Part shown: positions 37,801 through 51,032 of the stretch, piece by piece
How the letters are laid out: every line of letters starts with the position of its first letter
Position numbering within the stretch: position 1 is the stretch's first letter
Source: Agelaius tricolor
Taxonomy: Eukaryota; Chordata; Aves; Passeriformes; Icteridae
NCBI GenBank assembly: GCA_023055355.1
Contig: JALJCS010000053.1
Location: 754,501-818,500, forward strand
DNA length: 64,000 nucleotides
Direction: 5' to 3'
Made by a program: the position numbers and the translations under genes
The notes under the pieces: generated by a model
Seen by the model: only the letters and a program-made list of their open reading frames with translations
The model's database searches: none
What the model was told of the DNA's origin: nothing

Positions 37801-40416
37801 TTGCATCATCTTCTGGTTGTCAGCAAGGCAGAGGGAGGCAGGCAGCCAGGGGCAAAATGTGCTTGGAATCCTGGATGCAGCCTGATGGGGTTGGGGGGTG
37901 AGCCCACAGCTGTCATTTTAGGATGGCTGGCAGAGGTCAGGAATGAGCTGTGACTTTGGCAGCAGCACAGAAAAGGGTGTGTCAGGGCATATTTTGTAAG
38001 TGTCCCCTCTCCTAGCTCCATCAGTTACCAACACTCATCCACTCTTAAGGACCACAGCTGTCCACTGCTAAGGATCCAGGATCTGCAGCCTCCTGGATGG
38101 AAGCTGTGTCCTCTGCACCAGTGCCTGATAGTTCTTGATATTCCATGTGTGAAGCTTTCTTTTGCTTTCAGATACCACTTTCCTTGCCCACAGCTAGCAC
38201 ACAGCATTCTGAGTTAAGCCTCTTTCTAAATTCCTCACTGTTAATTAATATTCTGCTAATAAGGACAGAACTAGCTGGAGTAGTTTGGGGTTAGGAAGTC
38301 CATGCTCTCCTGAACCACGAAAACAGAGGAATCTCCTCCATTCTGACTCTGGCCAGAAAAGTCCTTTCAAAGACCATAGAAGGCATTTTAGTGGCTTCTA
38401 GTAAGTGCTGACTGTCCAAGTCCAGCATCAATAACAGGAAATAGCAGGAAACAGAAGCACCACGTCAGCACTACCAGCTAACCACATTTTGATAGCACAT
38501 GCAGGAATAAAGGCCTCATGCTGAATTAGATCACAGAGAACTAAATCTTTACCTTCACCTGATTTTTTTTTTCCCTTTCTTTTTGGTGGGTTTAACATCA
38601 TGAGCATCACACTTGGATTCATTTAGACACACTGATTCATTAGACGGCCCATGACCTTAATAAATTTAAATTACCAGGAAGGGGTAGTTTATCCCAGCGT
38701 CTTAGTCATAGAAATGACTCATGATATCCACCCACACTAACCTTTGTTTGGTCTCCCCAAGTATGCCAGGGCTTGTCAGCCTTTCACAAATGGAGTTCTT
38801 TGATTCCCTCCATGAGAGGAGGACATCAAGGAAGTCTGATTGCAGGAACCAGCTCCCTGTGCAAAGACACAAAACAATACCAGTGACCTTCAGAAGCTGA
38901 GGACTTGTTTTCTCCTAGGATGTGATGTGCTGCTGGAGGGAAGTGTCTCACTTGACCTGAAGTGAGGTAGAATTGTGGGAGGGGGCTATCAGGGCTTTTT
39001 TTCTCAGAAGGGCCTCTTTTCCTCTGCCTCTCTGTTTATGTGCTTGTCTGTTGCTTCAGATAATTTATTTCAAATAATTACTATTCTCAATAGCCCTGAA
39101 TGCAGCCTTGCCAAGGGTTTTTCAGGTGGAAGAGTTTTTGCCTCTACATGTTATTTGGTTTCATGCTTTGTCAATTATACCCCAACCCAAGCCAAGCTCT
39201 CGGCATAAGTTCTTTTTTCAGCAGCAGAAGTTCTTTTTTCAGCTGGGTCATGGGAGATTATGGCCTTGGACATCTCGGGCTTGACTTCTGAATTTTTGAC
39301 TTGGAATTGGCCAATGTGAGCAGCTGAGCCCCCAAGACTTCCCAAAATTCTGAAGGCACTGGAAAAGTTGTAATCCAAGCAGGACTGCTGAAAGATGTTC
39401 AGTGGGAAAATCTACATCTGAAAATATGCTAATATATTAATATTTTAATGTACTGGGTTTTTTTTTTTTCAATTAAGTGATTCATGCTAAAAAGTATTTC
39501 TCATCAATTGGAAACAATATTCACTTCCTTTCAAATCAGAAGAAATTAAACTAAATATAATTTGGTTTCCTTGTTTATCTCCTCAGTCAAGGAGGGGGAA
39601 GAGGGAGTGGAAGAAAGGAGGAAAAAAACCAACAGAAGTTAACTGTTTTCTCTGAAGCTACATTTTGTTTTGAATCAAGAAATATTTTTTAAATGCAAAT
39701 CATTTCACTAAATATCAGAAAACTGCATGAAATATTCTCATCAAAATAAAAGACTGCCAGTTTGTTCAAAAGTTTTGACAGGCAAGATTTTCTGTTATTT
39801 GTATGCTATCCTAACCTTAATTTTGGAGATTTCACATATCTCAAATTAAGAATTTTGCTAGAGATGGTCCAGTTTTTTGCTTGCACCTGAATCATCACAT
39901 TACAAACTTCACCCTCCCTCGCAGCCTCTGGATGAAAAACTTTTCCAATTCAAAAATAAGGTCTTTTAGTCCTACTTGTCATGTAGTTCGCGCTACCCTT
40001 GTATATTTCAGAGATCACTTTGCTCGAGACAAAATTACATGCCCGGGACTTCAACACTCAATTCTGCCACAGCAGACATTTCGTTTCTCAGAAATGATGG
40101 TCTATTTCACTGCCCTGAATATCACACATCCTGACGCACACGGCAGAGGCACAAAGCAGAACAGCTCAGAATTCCAGGAAGCATCTCCTGAGAGGTGGGG
40201 CAGGGATCAGGAAGAGCTCCTCAGGAATGTTACGCTGTCCCAGCAGCCTTGGTTGGCTCTGCAGGATTTGCTAAGGTGCAGAACCTGACCTGTCTTTGCA
40301 CCATTACTCTGCTGTCAGCTCAACAAATTTATTGTCTTTCCGGCCATGTGTAGAGCTCTCCTGAAAGCTCTGACTTCTGACATAACAGGAGCACTTTTGT
40401 GTCTCGGGTTTTGCTT
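34877..40416. other. unique DNA, no gene recognised
   Basis: Mostly AT-rich, with a G8 run at about 37204-37211 and T-rich runs near 38562-38572 and 39459-39470. A 16-nt block, AAGTTCTTTTTTCAGC, is present twice at 39206-39221 and 39228-39243. A short MIR-like fragment is listed at 36572-36603. No exon or RNA gene is supported. Confidence 0.45.
36572..36603 (+). mobile_element. very short MIR-like fragment
   Basis: Only the diagnostic CTGTGCCTCAGTTTCTCATC-type core is seen, with little support on either side. It may be a coincidental match. Confidence 0.35.
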
Positions 40417-40608
40417 GAAAAGGAAGGAGTAGGGGGAGAGAGAAAGGGAGAGAGAAAGACAGATAAAAATAAAGAAAGAGAGAGATAAAGAGAGAAAATG
40501 AAGGAAAGGAAGAGAGGAAGAAAGAGAGAAAGAGAGAAAGAGAAAGAAAGAGAGAAAGAAAGAGAGAAAGAGAAAGAAAGAGAGAAAGAGAGAAAGAAAG
40601 AAAAAAAA

Positions 40609-40660
<52 letters not shown>

Positions 40661-40669
40661 GAGAAAGAG

Positions 40670-40764
<95 letters not shown>

Positions 40765-40972
40765 GAGAAAGAAAGAGAGAAAGAAAGAAAGAGAGAAGGA
40801 AGGAAGGAAGGAAGGAAGGAAGGAAGGAAGGAAGGAAGGAAGGAAGGAAGGAAGGAAGGAAGGAAGGAAGGAAGGAAGGAAGGAAGGAAGGAAGGAAGGA
40901 AGGAAGGAAGGAAGGAAGGAAGGAAGGAAGGAAGGAAGGAAGGGAGGAAGGAAGGAAGGAAGGAAGGAGGTG
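40417..40972. repeat. compound (AAAG)n-(AAGG)n microsatellite
   Basis: A purine-rich stretch that begins with irregular GA-rich sequence. From 40500 to 40970 it contains no pyrimidine at all (471 nt). Irregular GAAA/GAGA units occupy about 40500-40610, mainly GAAA repeats with GAGA interruptions run to about 40795, and almost pure GGAA repeats run to 40970, with one AGGG interruption near 40941. The 200-codon Lys/Glu/Arg and Phe/Leu/Ser frames on the two strands come from this repeat and are not genes. Confidence 0.98.
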
Positions 40973-42990
40973 AAGGAAGAGCCCCTTGCAAGCAGTCTAC
41001 AATTCCAGCTGCATGCATGTCCCAAAGCAGGCTCTGCTTGTACCTCCTGAATAACTTTTCAGAAATGTTTAGCTTTCTCTGTTGCCAGGGGCTGGGACAC
41101 AGAAAGGAATTCAGGACACTTGGAGATGGCCTTGTCTTTTAGTCCTGTAGGCCTGCTAAATGGCTGTAGAGGGAACATCCTCACTTATTTCTGCACATTT
41201 CTGCACACACACAGAGAACCAGGTCAAATTATTCTGAAGGCAACCACAGGCTGAGGGGACAAGGATCTTTTATTTTTTTTTTAAGAGGAGAGAGAGCTTC
41301 AGTAGAGGATTTTTGAACATTACAAGCCAGTAAAGTTCATGCTTTCTTACAGTCTAAGATCTATCTGGTCATTGCCTTGGCATTTTGACTTACAAAATCA
41401 CCAGGCTACCAGAGCTTAGAGATGGTCTTGGAAGAGCGCAGACCTAGTGTGTGAAAGGATAATGGTGGCCTCTTAGGCAACAAAACTGGAAAACTAAACA
41501 TGGCCTTGGCATTAAAAGAAAAAAAAAAAAATTAAGGCAGAACTTCTACGGAATTCAAATTTCAGGATTAAAAAGGAGAACAATAAATAACAGTATGAAC
41601 TGGAGATGAGAGATAAGATACAGCAAGATCTCATGAAATAATTAACAGACAAGAAACAGAGACAAAACCAAACTAGTCAGAGACAGACCCATAGTAATTG
41701 CCAAATCAAGCATGTGGCCTTTAGAATGAGTGGGATCATTCATGTGTTACACAAGATTAAATGAATCTAAGAGTGCTATAAAACCATGCACTGCAAGTGA
41801 AAGAATTCAGAGCAAGACAAAATTCAAACTCACAAACAGATGCTCAGTGAAATTTACTGTGAGTTCAGAGACAAGCTCGGCTAAATCATTAAATAAAGAC
41901 TTGGAATTCCTCAGTGAACAATTTAAAGCGGTGCAGAAGGAAGAGAAACAATAAACCAGAACAAAGTGGAAGAGAGCACACAAAACCCAGCTTGGTTCTG
42001 GGGCTAGACAGAGGTACCAGTTTGAATCTGCTCAGAGTCCCTCAGTGTTTGCCTGTATTTGCAGAATAATGGGAAAGGCAACCAACAAAGAGGGAGGGTA
42101 GGAGGGGGAAAGAACATTGTGCCTCTGAGGGAGAAAAGAAGCAAGATGAAGAAGGAAGGAGCTCATCTGAAGGGGACAAAGAGCAAAACAGCAAGGAAAC
42201 TCATATTTTGGAAGAAACAGGCAGGAGATAGCATAGCAGGTGCAAGGGGCAACTCCTCCTTGTTGGCACAGCACCTCCCCTTGATCCACCCATGCTCGGG
42301 TGACTGATGTGACCAGAAATGTGCCACCTCATTCATCCCTGGGTCCCCAGCACCAACCCTCCCACCGAACTTTGAAGTTAAGCAGTGTCCCAGTGATTTG
42401 CATATGTGTGCTGTCTCAGAGCTGTTCCCAGCTCTGTGTCAGTGTCTGTGTGCCTGTAGGAATGTGGGCAGCGGGCTCTCCTGTTGCAGTTTTTGATCCC
42501 TTTGTGATCTCACGACTCCTGCCAGCCTCTCTGAGCACCTTCAGTGGTTTCTTCACCGGTCTAAGCATCAAAAAAAAAAAGGGTGTGTATTTCACCAGGC
42601 AGCACAGCACAGCCCCTGTGTGTAAAACTGGATGCAACCAACTCTTCCCAATGAAATGAAAGTGCTTCAGGTCCTGATGGTAGAGGAGGAGCAGCTCATC
42701 AGTGAAATGTTGTGGTTCTCCTGCCACTGTCTAAACAAGGCCATGAAGACTGCTCCTTTACCTTATTAATGCTCCTTTCAGTGTGCCACATTAGCTCCAG
42801 CCAGAGATTCCAGGATAAAGTTATTCAGAACACAGGGCTCCTCTGTGCCTTGTGCATTAAAAGCAGCAGCATGGAGTACATGGCTGGCAGACACAGCTGC
42901 AGGAAGAATGCTGATCTGAATCACTTGTGCTCCTCACCCCAAGTTTACTTTAGTCTACGCACCCTGAATTGTCTTCTCCTGCCAATGGTC
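40973..42990. other. unique DNA, no gene recognised
   Basis: Mixed, plus-strand A-rich sequence with an A run near 41519-41531 and a T run near 41273-41282. No gene, LTR or LINE piece recognised. Confidence 0.45.
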
Positions 42991-43140
42991 AACAAAAAAA
43001 ACCCCCAAACCAAACAACAACAACAACAACAACAACAACAAAACCAAACCAAAAAAAACCCAAAACCAAAGAAACTCAAACAAACAAACAGAAAAAAACC
43101 CCAAAACACCCCGCAACAATAAACAAACAAACAGAAAAAA
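42991..43140. repeat. A/C-rich low-complexity tract with (CAA)n core
   Basis: About 150 nt almost entirely of A and C on the plus strand, including a (CAA)n core at about 43014-43040 and several CAAA runs. It has no element body. Lys/Gln/Asn/Thr-rich and Phe/Val/Leu-rich frames here are artefacts. Confidence 0.9.
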
Positions 43141-44300
43141 TGCAAACTTGGCCATTTAAAAAATCTCAATTTTGCTTTCAGCAGTATTTGCATGGTTTCA
43201 TGATGGGATAAGTAAAAAGAGACCTACTACCAACACAATTCACTGAAAATGCAAAGTTTATAGGACAGAATATGGCCTGAAACTTAACTTTTTTTGCCAT
43301 GTTAAACTCATGACTGTTCATGTCTGTTGGTTCATGATTATTTACTTTCCTTGCTGAAGCATAAAAGAATTGTGTTATGTCCACTAACACAAAACAAAAT
43401 GCTGGAAGTTTACCTGTCTTACAAAATTAATTGCAAAATATTTTTGGGGTTGAACACTTTGATTTGACTAAGGTGGAAACAACTGAAAATGTTTTAATTT
43501 AATCCCAAGCCATCATCACACTGTGTATATCAGGAAATACTATTATCATGATCAAAGTGTTTGGGGTTTAGATCTATTAAGTTATGTGTGCTTATTAACA
43601 AATTCAGCAACGTGGCACAGCATAGACATCCTGACCTTGACACTCCTTTCTCAAGCTGAAGTAGTCAAATTGCTCCCTGCAAACTTCGTAATTTTGAATT
43701 TTATTCCTCCTGCGGGGTGAGTAAGTGGTTAAACCCTTAACTGGCTACACAAATACCGCATGGCTTAAATTCAGATTGCTACAAAGGGAAGGTAGACATG
43801 TTCTCAGTGTCAATAGGCCATGACTTCCACAAAGCTGGTGCACAGTAGCTGAGAGAGTGACCACCCACAGTGACACATTTTTACACTGAAGATGCAAGGA
43901 GGCCTACACCAATGACCTTTCCTGGAGACCAGGAGAATGAGGCTCAGTAATGCAGGATTTAGCCATTCAGAGAAGGTTTTTTGGTCCCAGTTAATAAAGG
44001 GTCTCGCTAATCCAAAAGCTACAAACCTAACAAGATTCCTGATCCAGCAGCGACTGTGGCTCGGGGAGGAGTTGGGATTTTGCTTCATTTGATGAGGAAT
44101 TTATGCTGCTTTGAGCACTGTTTGCAAAAGCCCTTGGATACCGGGGCTGTGCTCCCTCAGCCTTTGGCACCACACACACCCCTGGGCTCACAGGAGCCCT
44201 CTCACAGTCCACAGCTGCCAGGAGGCAGAAATTCACAGAAATGCAGCAGAAAGTTTCACCTGGCCAAGCTGTCGGGATCTCTTGCTGCTCAGAGTGACCC
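43141..44300. other. unique DNA, no gene recognised
   Basis: AT-rich up to about 43750 and mixed afterwards. It abuts the LTR. Read from the LTR's 3' side (minus strand), I do not see a convincing primer-binding site or gag start, so internal retroviral sequence is not supported. Confidence 0.4.
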
Positions 44301-44901
44301 TGAGATGAGTTAGAAAGTCTCTTCTCCCAGCCTGGCAGTTGAAGAAGGAGTCAGGGCTCTTCATTTCCCAATCTCAAGGTTGTTTACTGTATCTTATCTA
44401 TAAAATTCTTTCTCCTATCCTGCCAAGGTCTGTCCAGCACAACAGTCCAAGGCACTCTGCCTGCCCTTGGGGTGGTGTTATCTTTTTATACTAAAAACTA
44501 TGTGTACAATGTTTACAATTACTTCCCAATACCTATCACCCATGTTAGACAGTGAGCTTCTACTCTAAACCAATCTAAAAGTGCCAACATCACAGCAGAA
44601 GATGGAGGCCAAGAAGAAGAAGAAGGAGAAAGGCTGGACACACCCAGATCCCTCCATCTTGCCCCCCTGAGCCCCATTCTAAAAACCCCAAAATCTACTT
44701 TTTCACCTTGTGAGAAATTCACTATCATTCTACTTAATTTGTCGTGGCTTGCTGATCTTCACCTAAGGTTGGTAACTTGCTCCACGGGTTATAATCAAAA
44801 CCACAGGCATTTTTGGGCTCTGTCCCTGGGTGTTTGAGCCCCCTGGCAGGGCTCTTGGCTGCTCAGGACAGACAGAGGGATGTCCTGGGCCCTGACAGAC
44901 A
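44301..44901 (-). mobile_element. LTR of an endogenous retrovirus, probably a solo LTR
   Basis: On the minus strand the order of signals is that of a long terminal repeat. Possible CCAAT boxes (ATTGG/CCAAT) lie at 44570-44574 and 44526-44530, a strong TATAAAAA box at 44481-44490, a degenerate poly(A) signal AGTAAA at 44383-44388, and a U5-like segment ending near 44306 in ...CTAACTCA. The plus-strand limits are TG near 44301 or 44306 and CA near 44897 or 44901. No clear target-site duplication was found, so the limits are approximate. The text resembles LTRs I recall from songbird genomes; the family is not assigned. No viral gene lies next to it. Confidence 0.65.
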
Positions 44902-45494
44902 GCGTGCTGGTTCTCCTCCTGTGGCTGAAAGGTGCTGTAGCCACGAGGAGCAGGCTTCACACACACATCCCTCCTCCAGAGCAGAGCTGCTGCCAGAAAT
45001 ACGGTATTATGCAAACAACTTAGTCACCCAAAGAGCTTTATAAATGCATAATAAGTAGATAACACAGGGCAACGAAATACACTTTACTGGAGCAGCAAAG
45101 GAAAGGCACAGCTTTTCCATCCTGCCCTCCAGTGCAGGAGCAGGAGCTACCTGGCTTCTGAACCAGGTCAGCCAGCCCTACAGAGTTTTGCATAAGAATT
45201 TCACACAAGTGTGCTATCTAAACCATTTCCTAAGGACATCTTCTATTGCTGAGATCACCCAGCCAGAAAGCACAACAATGCAGGGAAGCTCTTTAGGAAA
45301 GGGGGCACTGGGGGAAATCAGTTTAAAGCAAAGGAGGTTTTCTGATCTTTTGTGGGGACAGAACATTTGGTGAGGGTGCAGCTTGGAGAAATATTGCAGT
45401 CGGGCTTTTGGAGCAGCTTTCAGGCCAGGCACCTTTCAATCTGCTGAAAAACAGCACTGGTTGGAAAAAACCAAAAAGATCCAGCCTCTATGTG
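44902..45494. other. unique DNA between LTR and CR1 tail
   Basis: Mixed sequence with no recognised gene or repeat. The part up to about 44960 could still belong to the LTR if its U3 end lies further out. Confidence 0.4.
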
Positions 45495-45700
45495 TATAAT
45501 CATATAATCACAGGATGGTTTGGGTTGGAAGGGGGCCTTAGAGAGCCCTTCATTCCACCTCCCTGATGGCGTCAGGGACACCTTCCACCATCCCAGGCTG
45601 CTCAGAGCCCCATCCAAACTAAACTTCAACACCTCCGGGGTTTGGGGCATCCACAACTTCTTAGGTCAACCTGTGTCAGGGCCTCCCCACTCTCTGTGTG
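45495..45700 (-). mobile_element. CR1 LINE 3' end
   Basis: The plus strand starts with degenerate octamers (ATAATCATATAATCACAGGA, 45497-45516), then GGTTTGGGTTGGAAGG and, further in, a GACACCTTCCACCATCCCAG block and a CAGAGCCCCATCC block. Together these are the reverse complement of the avian CR1 tail ('...GGATGGGGCT...GGAAGGTGTCC...CCTTCCAACCCAAACC...'). Similarity fades beyond about 45700. Confidence 0.85.
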
Positions 45701-48700
45701 TATTTATGCAGGTGAAAATCAAACCTAATCCTAGTCTTTCTAGGAAGAAATTATCCTGTTTTACCTGTGAAACATTTCTGTGTTCCTTCAAGGCTTAATT
45801 CAAGATATTACCTACAGTTATAAAGCAATGAGGAAAACCAAGTAGCAGGATTATTTGAGCCATCAGGTATATGACACAGTCATGGTTATTTAGAAGTAAT
45901 CACACTTCTGGCAATTTAAAGATATTACCCCCTCCTCTTTCCAGTGGTGTAGAGATAATAGTGAGCTGTATATTCTGAGAGAAAAAGAAAGTGTACCTTT
46001 GCAGGTACATGTATATTTCTGAATGTCTTTTCTGCTCACCTTCACTCAAAAAGAGGGTGGGAGTAGGGGCTAACCTGCAATTTTAGAGCAACAGTGTTCC
46101 CTCAAACCTTTACAGCATTTACCTTCTTCAGAGGCACATTAAAAAGTCTCACATCCTTAGCAACTCAATAAAATAACAAGCAGAAAGCCAGAGAGAAAAA
46201 CGAGGCCAAAAAACCCAAAAAAAAATCATCTTTGTCTTGATAAAATGAAAGCAGAACCAAAACTTCTCCAAGGCCATGATTACAGTTAAATGGGACAAAA
46301 TTGAAAACAGCAGTGTCAAACTAACCCCCAGACTTTGTGGGAATCACTTGTGTAACCAGAAGGCAGCTGAGAGAGGAATCCTTGTCCTCAGAGAAGGTGC
46401 AGAGAGAGAGGGAAGCAAGGGAGAGACTTTGTGGCTGCTCGTGGGTGTGTGTGCAGGAGCCTGTGTTTGTGTGCTGGAGCACACAAATGAAAAATTAGAG
46501 TGACAGCTAAAAATGCCAAAGGCAATCCACGGAGACAAATGGGGAATAAAGAGAATGGAAAAGGAGTAATGGAAAACTCTATCAGTGGTGAAACAGGGAG
46601 AAATGGAAACAACTGAGATTTTTTCAACTGGGTGAAAGAGAAGATGAAGTAAAGGGCAGAAGCAGAGAAACAGAAAATAGATATATTATTTGGCAGAATA
46701 TTACCACCCATTCTCATTTTATATTTGTCTAATAACTACCATCCTTTCTGAGACAAACCCAAATTACTCTTTCTTATAAAACACCTTTTTTTTCCCCCTT
46801 CCTGATCCACAAGATTGCTTGCTTGCTATCTTACCAGTGCACATGCAGAGGAAATTTCCTGAAATTGTTTTCCTGTTTCAAGTGAGCACCTCATAACCAG
46901 AAACAGGCTGAAGAGAGGCAAGAGCCTTTCTTCAGAGAACATCATCTTATGTAATCATAATGTCAGTATATCTAAACTCAAACTGTGTGGCCTGAATCAC
47001 AACTCTAAGCTGCAAAGACAAATCTTTGCCTCCTGTCCTGATGGACATGAGAAATTCTGCTGGCATTCTTCAGGCCACCCTTAGAAAGAAATCTATGATT
47101 TTCCTCTTTTCAAGCTGTGGTTGGATACTGCCTTCCCAACCAGAGCAACAAGGCACCAGCTGAAAACAAATCAACTGAAATAGCTGAAATTAAGTGAGAA
47201 AGTACAAAACAAAGGCATGCTTTGAGCAGAGGAACCACTTGAGGGAAAAAAAACAGCAAAAAAAAAAAGAAATAAAAAGAAAGAAAGCAAAAAAAAGTAC
47301 TCCAGTAAGATCTTCTAGGCTAGGAGGAAGAAAATTTATTCAGTTTCTTGAGTTCAAACACACTGTGTGAGTGTGCTTTCTCTCCAAATGTCATTGGAGA
47401 GCAATTAGCTTTTTGAGATTTCAGCCCCAAAAATTGAAAGAACTTCTAAAAATGTGCACCTTTGGCTCCCCACTCCCAATTCCCCCCACAACCAAATCCT
47501 CCACCCTCCTTTAAATCTTGGGTATAAAATACAGTCATAGGCAGCAAGATGGCTGGTGTTGAAAGGAACATAGCTGAGTTCACAGCTCAGACTTTTAATC
47601 AATTATCTCCTGAGCTTTTTTTAAAGTTTCCAAAGTCTGTGAATGCTTTGCACACCTCAGCTCAGCTGTACTAACCTGGCCTAAATGAAGGAGACCAAAC
47701 TGTGGGTACACAGAGGTGCTAACAAGGGCATTAGGCTGGCTGGAATCTGACTTTTCACCACTGTTTGACAAGAAAACGTAGATTTCACTGGTCTGGTTTA
47801 CCATTTATTCATCTCAAGTGAAAGAGGCTCTTTTATATCACTAACTGGCTCCCTGATCACAAGTAGGTAGATGTTTCTTCTAGTAAAGTTGGTTATTGTT
47901 TTGGGCTTGGAGAAGCATGATATAGCAGAAATTTCTCTGATCAGTCTGGTTAACACAAGGAAATGTCATTGCAATACCTGTTTGGCAAATTGGGAAATAC
48001 CATATTGACCTGGCAGAGCAGAATATAATATTTTGTTGCAGCAATATCTTGCATATAATTTCAGCAGAGGTGATATTTGAATATGAAGCAGATGAATATA
48101 GAAATATATCTTAGCCTAAACACTACCAAGTAACACAGACATGAAACTGCTTTTTGCATAATCTCCCTTCTAGTAAAAGTTTTTGGAAATAGATAATAAT
48201 AAGAGAAATAGAAACACAAAAAATTATATATTTATCATTTACTCTTTGCTTCACTGGCAATTCCCTTTCTTGAAATGAATCCCTTGTAGTCAACTTGGTG
48301 TTCTCATTTAAACAATGAACAGAATTTCCATTCACCAGCAATATTGAAGATTATACACCCTAATGAACACTCCAAAAAAATAACACAGGGGATTTTCACC
48401 AACTTCTGAATTCAAACCCATAAATTTCTGATGTTTTATGGTATCACATAATGATGAAAAATTACATTGAAGGTTTCAGTTTAGGGCAAGTGTAGATGGA
48501 AGTAGAGACAATCTCTTGGTGAAAGGAGCCATGTGATGGATACAAAACTTTCTGAACAGCCTGATAGCTTCAGGAAAGGCCTCTTCTAGAAAGGTGGTCT
48601 GAGATAATCTAGGAGGGTGTTTAGAGATCTGAAGAGAAATCCATTTTCTCTAAAGGAGGGCCAGTGAATATTTGAAATGCCACTCACTTCTGAATTACTT

Positions 48701-51032
48701 CAACGTGGAAATAAGTCATCTGGGCAGTAAGCTGGCCTTCAACCATGCTGAACTCTTTCTTGTTTGCTTCATTATTCTCCTCCCAGTCACTCAGAGACAC
48801 AGGATGGCACTCAGGGGTCTGAGAGAGTGTGTGAAAGGGTTAAGAGGACTGTTTCCAGCAGCAGGGTGATGCACAGCGACATCCATTGAAAGCAGATGAA
48901 TCCCAGTGCCTCCCAGAAGCTCCTGTGGGTGAAAGTGCTCTAGTTTGGTAGATGAAAACTTAGAAGGGAGAGGGATATAAGTAGCCAGGATGGGTGTTGT
49001 ACCTGATATGAGCAGTTAGGAGAAGGAATGACAGTGGAAGGAGGTAATATATGCATCTTCCTCAGCACTCGGTTGCTTGTTATGGAAACCTTGTTAGCAG
49101 ATGAAAGTGACAGGTGAGGTTTAGCTCTGTGAAATACCAGCACAAACATGGTGTGATGACTGCCAAGGCAAGGGAACGGAGCAATCTGTGAACAGGCTTG
49201 GAATCCACAAATAAAACAGGTACTATTTTGTTCTTAAAAATCCAAAGACAAGCAGAAGCACAGAGATTATCAGAGCAGGAGGAAGGAAAAAGGAGTAAAA
49301 AAAGAAAAAAAGATATGTACATTTAAGCCCTTGGCCAGTAATATCAATGGAAAAAAAAAAAAAGGAAGAAAAAAAAGAAGAGAAGGAGCATAACATGTCA
49401 CCATGCACTGTTTACATCACTTACATTCATAGTAAATGACCTTTCCCACGAATAAAATGCCTTTGAGCCTGCCCATGACTAATTTCTAATGTTGTTGTGA
49501 TTTTAACTTTGGCAGTACAGGGAAAATGGCCACAGCAGACTCCAGTTCCAAGGGAGCAGAAAGAGCTTTGCTTCATCATTGTGACACTCTCACTTTTAAA
49601 CCAGCCTGCAGATTATTACTCAGCTACCAAGTTCATTTAGGAAAGTCCCAGCAATCCATGGCACGAAGGAATAGTTCTGCAAAAACTGCTAGAATGAGGT
49701 CTGTGAATATCTGCTGTTACTGTTGTGCAGGAGACCCAGATTCATCTGTAAAGATCCCTTACAGTGGCATAATCTTCACAAGTCAGAGTCATGTGTTTGT
49801 CTGACACACAGTGAGAAGAATGCATGGTGTGTGAGACCAAAATTCAGCCCTTTGCTCCGGCTCCTCTCCATTCTTAATCCTTTCTTCAAACTTGAAAATT
49901 AATTTGCATAATTTTCTGCTCCGATGGCTTTCAAGGATTAATTGTGCTTCTGAAAGGGACAGGAGCAGTTTTGACATAAATGGGAGGCAGGAAGACAATG
50001 GGGGAGCCTGTAAATTTCTGATCTCCTCCTATGGCATAAGTGCAAGGAGTATCCAGTGTAATACACCAAGAAGGTGAAAATCCACTTCATCTCACTTCCT
50101 GTCACCCTGACCCTCTGCAAATCCTCACGTTTGAGCTCAATCATGTTCACTCATTCATTTTGTATTTGCTGCATCTGAGGTTCATTGGTCACTTCTTGCT
50201 TCCACTCCAAGGGGAATCTGATTTTTTACACACGAGAGTCTTCTTGCATTGCCTTCAGTAACAGTGGGAGATCACCATCAATATGTGCAGAGAGAAATAA
50301 CAGAGACTATCTCAGATGCTCCTTGGTGAAACCTCTCTTTCCATCTCTTTCCATGCACTTTTCTCTTCTCAAAACCCATCAGAACTGCACAACGGGGAAA
50401 TGCACAACCCTCACACTCTCCCACAGCCTGTCTGTTCCTCCTGTCATAAGATGTCTTTTCACAGATCACTTTGTCTGTCCTTCTCTGAACTCTGCTATTT
50501 TTTTCCCGTGTTTTTGAGAAGAAGCAGGAACAAACACATGCCACCAGCAGACACCTAGATATGGCTTGGCAGCTGCCCTAACTTAGGTGACACTGTGTTG
50601 GTATGTGTCACCTTAGGACCTGGCCTCATATTTTCAGCCTGGAGGTACCTAATCCAAAGCCTTCTAGGTAGCTATCAGGAGATGGTGCCCAGATGCTGGT
50701 TCCAAAATGACACATCAATCAGCAGAATCAAAATAACATGAATTTTCCATGGTTACGTGAGATACAGATAATTATGGTCAAATCTGCATTGCTTCTCATG
50801 GTAATTATAAGGATTAACATACTATTATGATTACAGCACAACTGTGTGGATGTCGTATTACCAATATTATAGGTTTCCCCTGAGAAGGAAACTGAAATGG
50901 ATGACCTCTAATCATCAGGGAGGCCAAACAGTCTTACTGTGCCAGGAGAAAAAAAAAAAAAAAAAAAATTGAAATTTGAACTGTTTCTAATACGGGTCCC
51001 CCTTCAGATTCTGTAAAACAGAGTAATGGAGA
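45701..51032. other. unique DNA, no gene recognised
   Basis: Mostly AT-rich with dense stops. A runs occur near 47251-47270, 49351-49364 and 50949-50968 (20 nt). A small perfect hairpin (7-bp arms, 4-nt loop) lies near 47012-47029. No gene, LTR or LINE is recognised. Confidence 0.45.

Noticed and set aside
40315..41142. Frames of more than 200 codons on both strands (Phe-Leu-Ser and Lys-Glu-Arg repeats)
   Set aside because: They consist of the GAAA/GGAA microsatellite read in different frames and have no non-repetitive domain.
42366..42400. Short similarity to the internal promoter part of 5S rRNA (GAAGTTAAGCAG word), hinting at a 5S-derived SINE
   Set aside because: Only about 15 nt agree, and the rest of 5S and any SINE body are missing.
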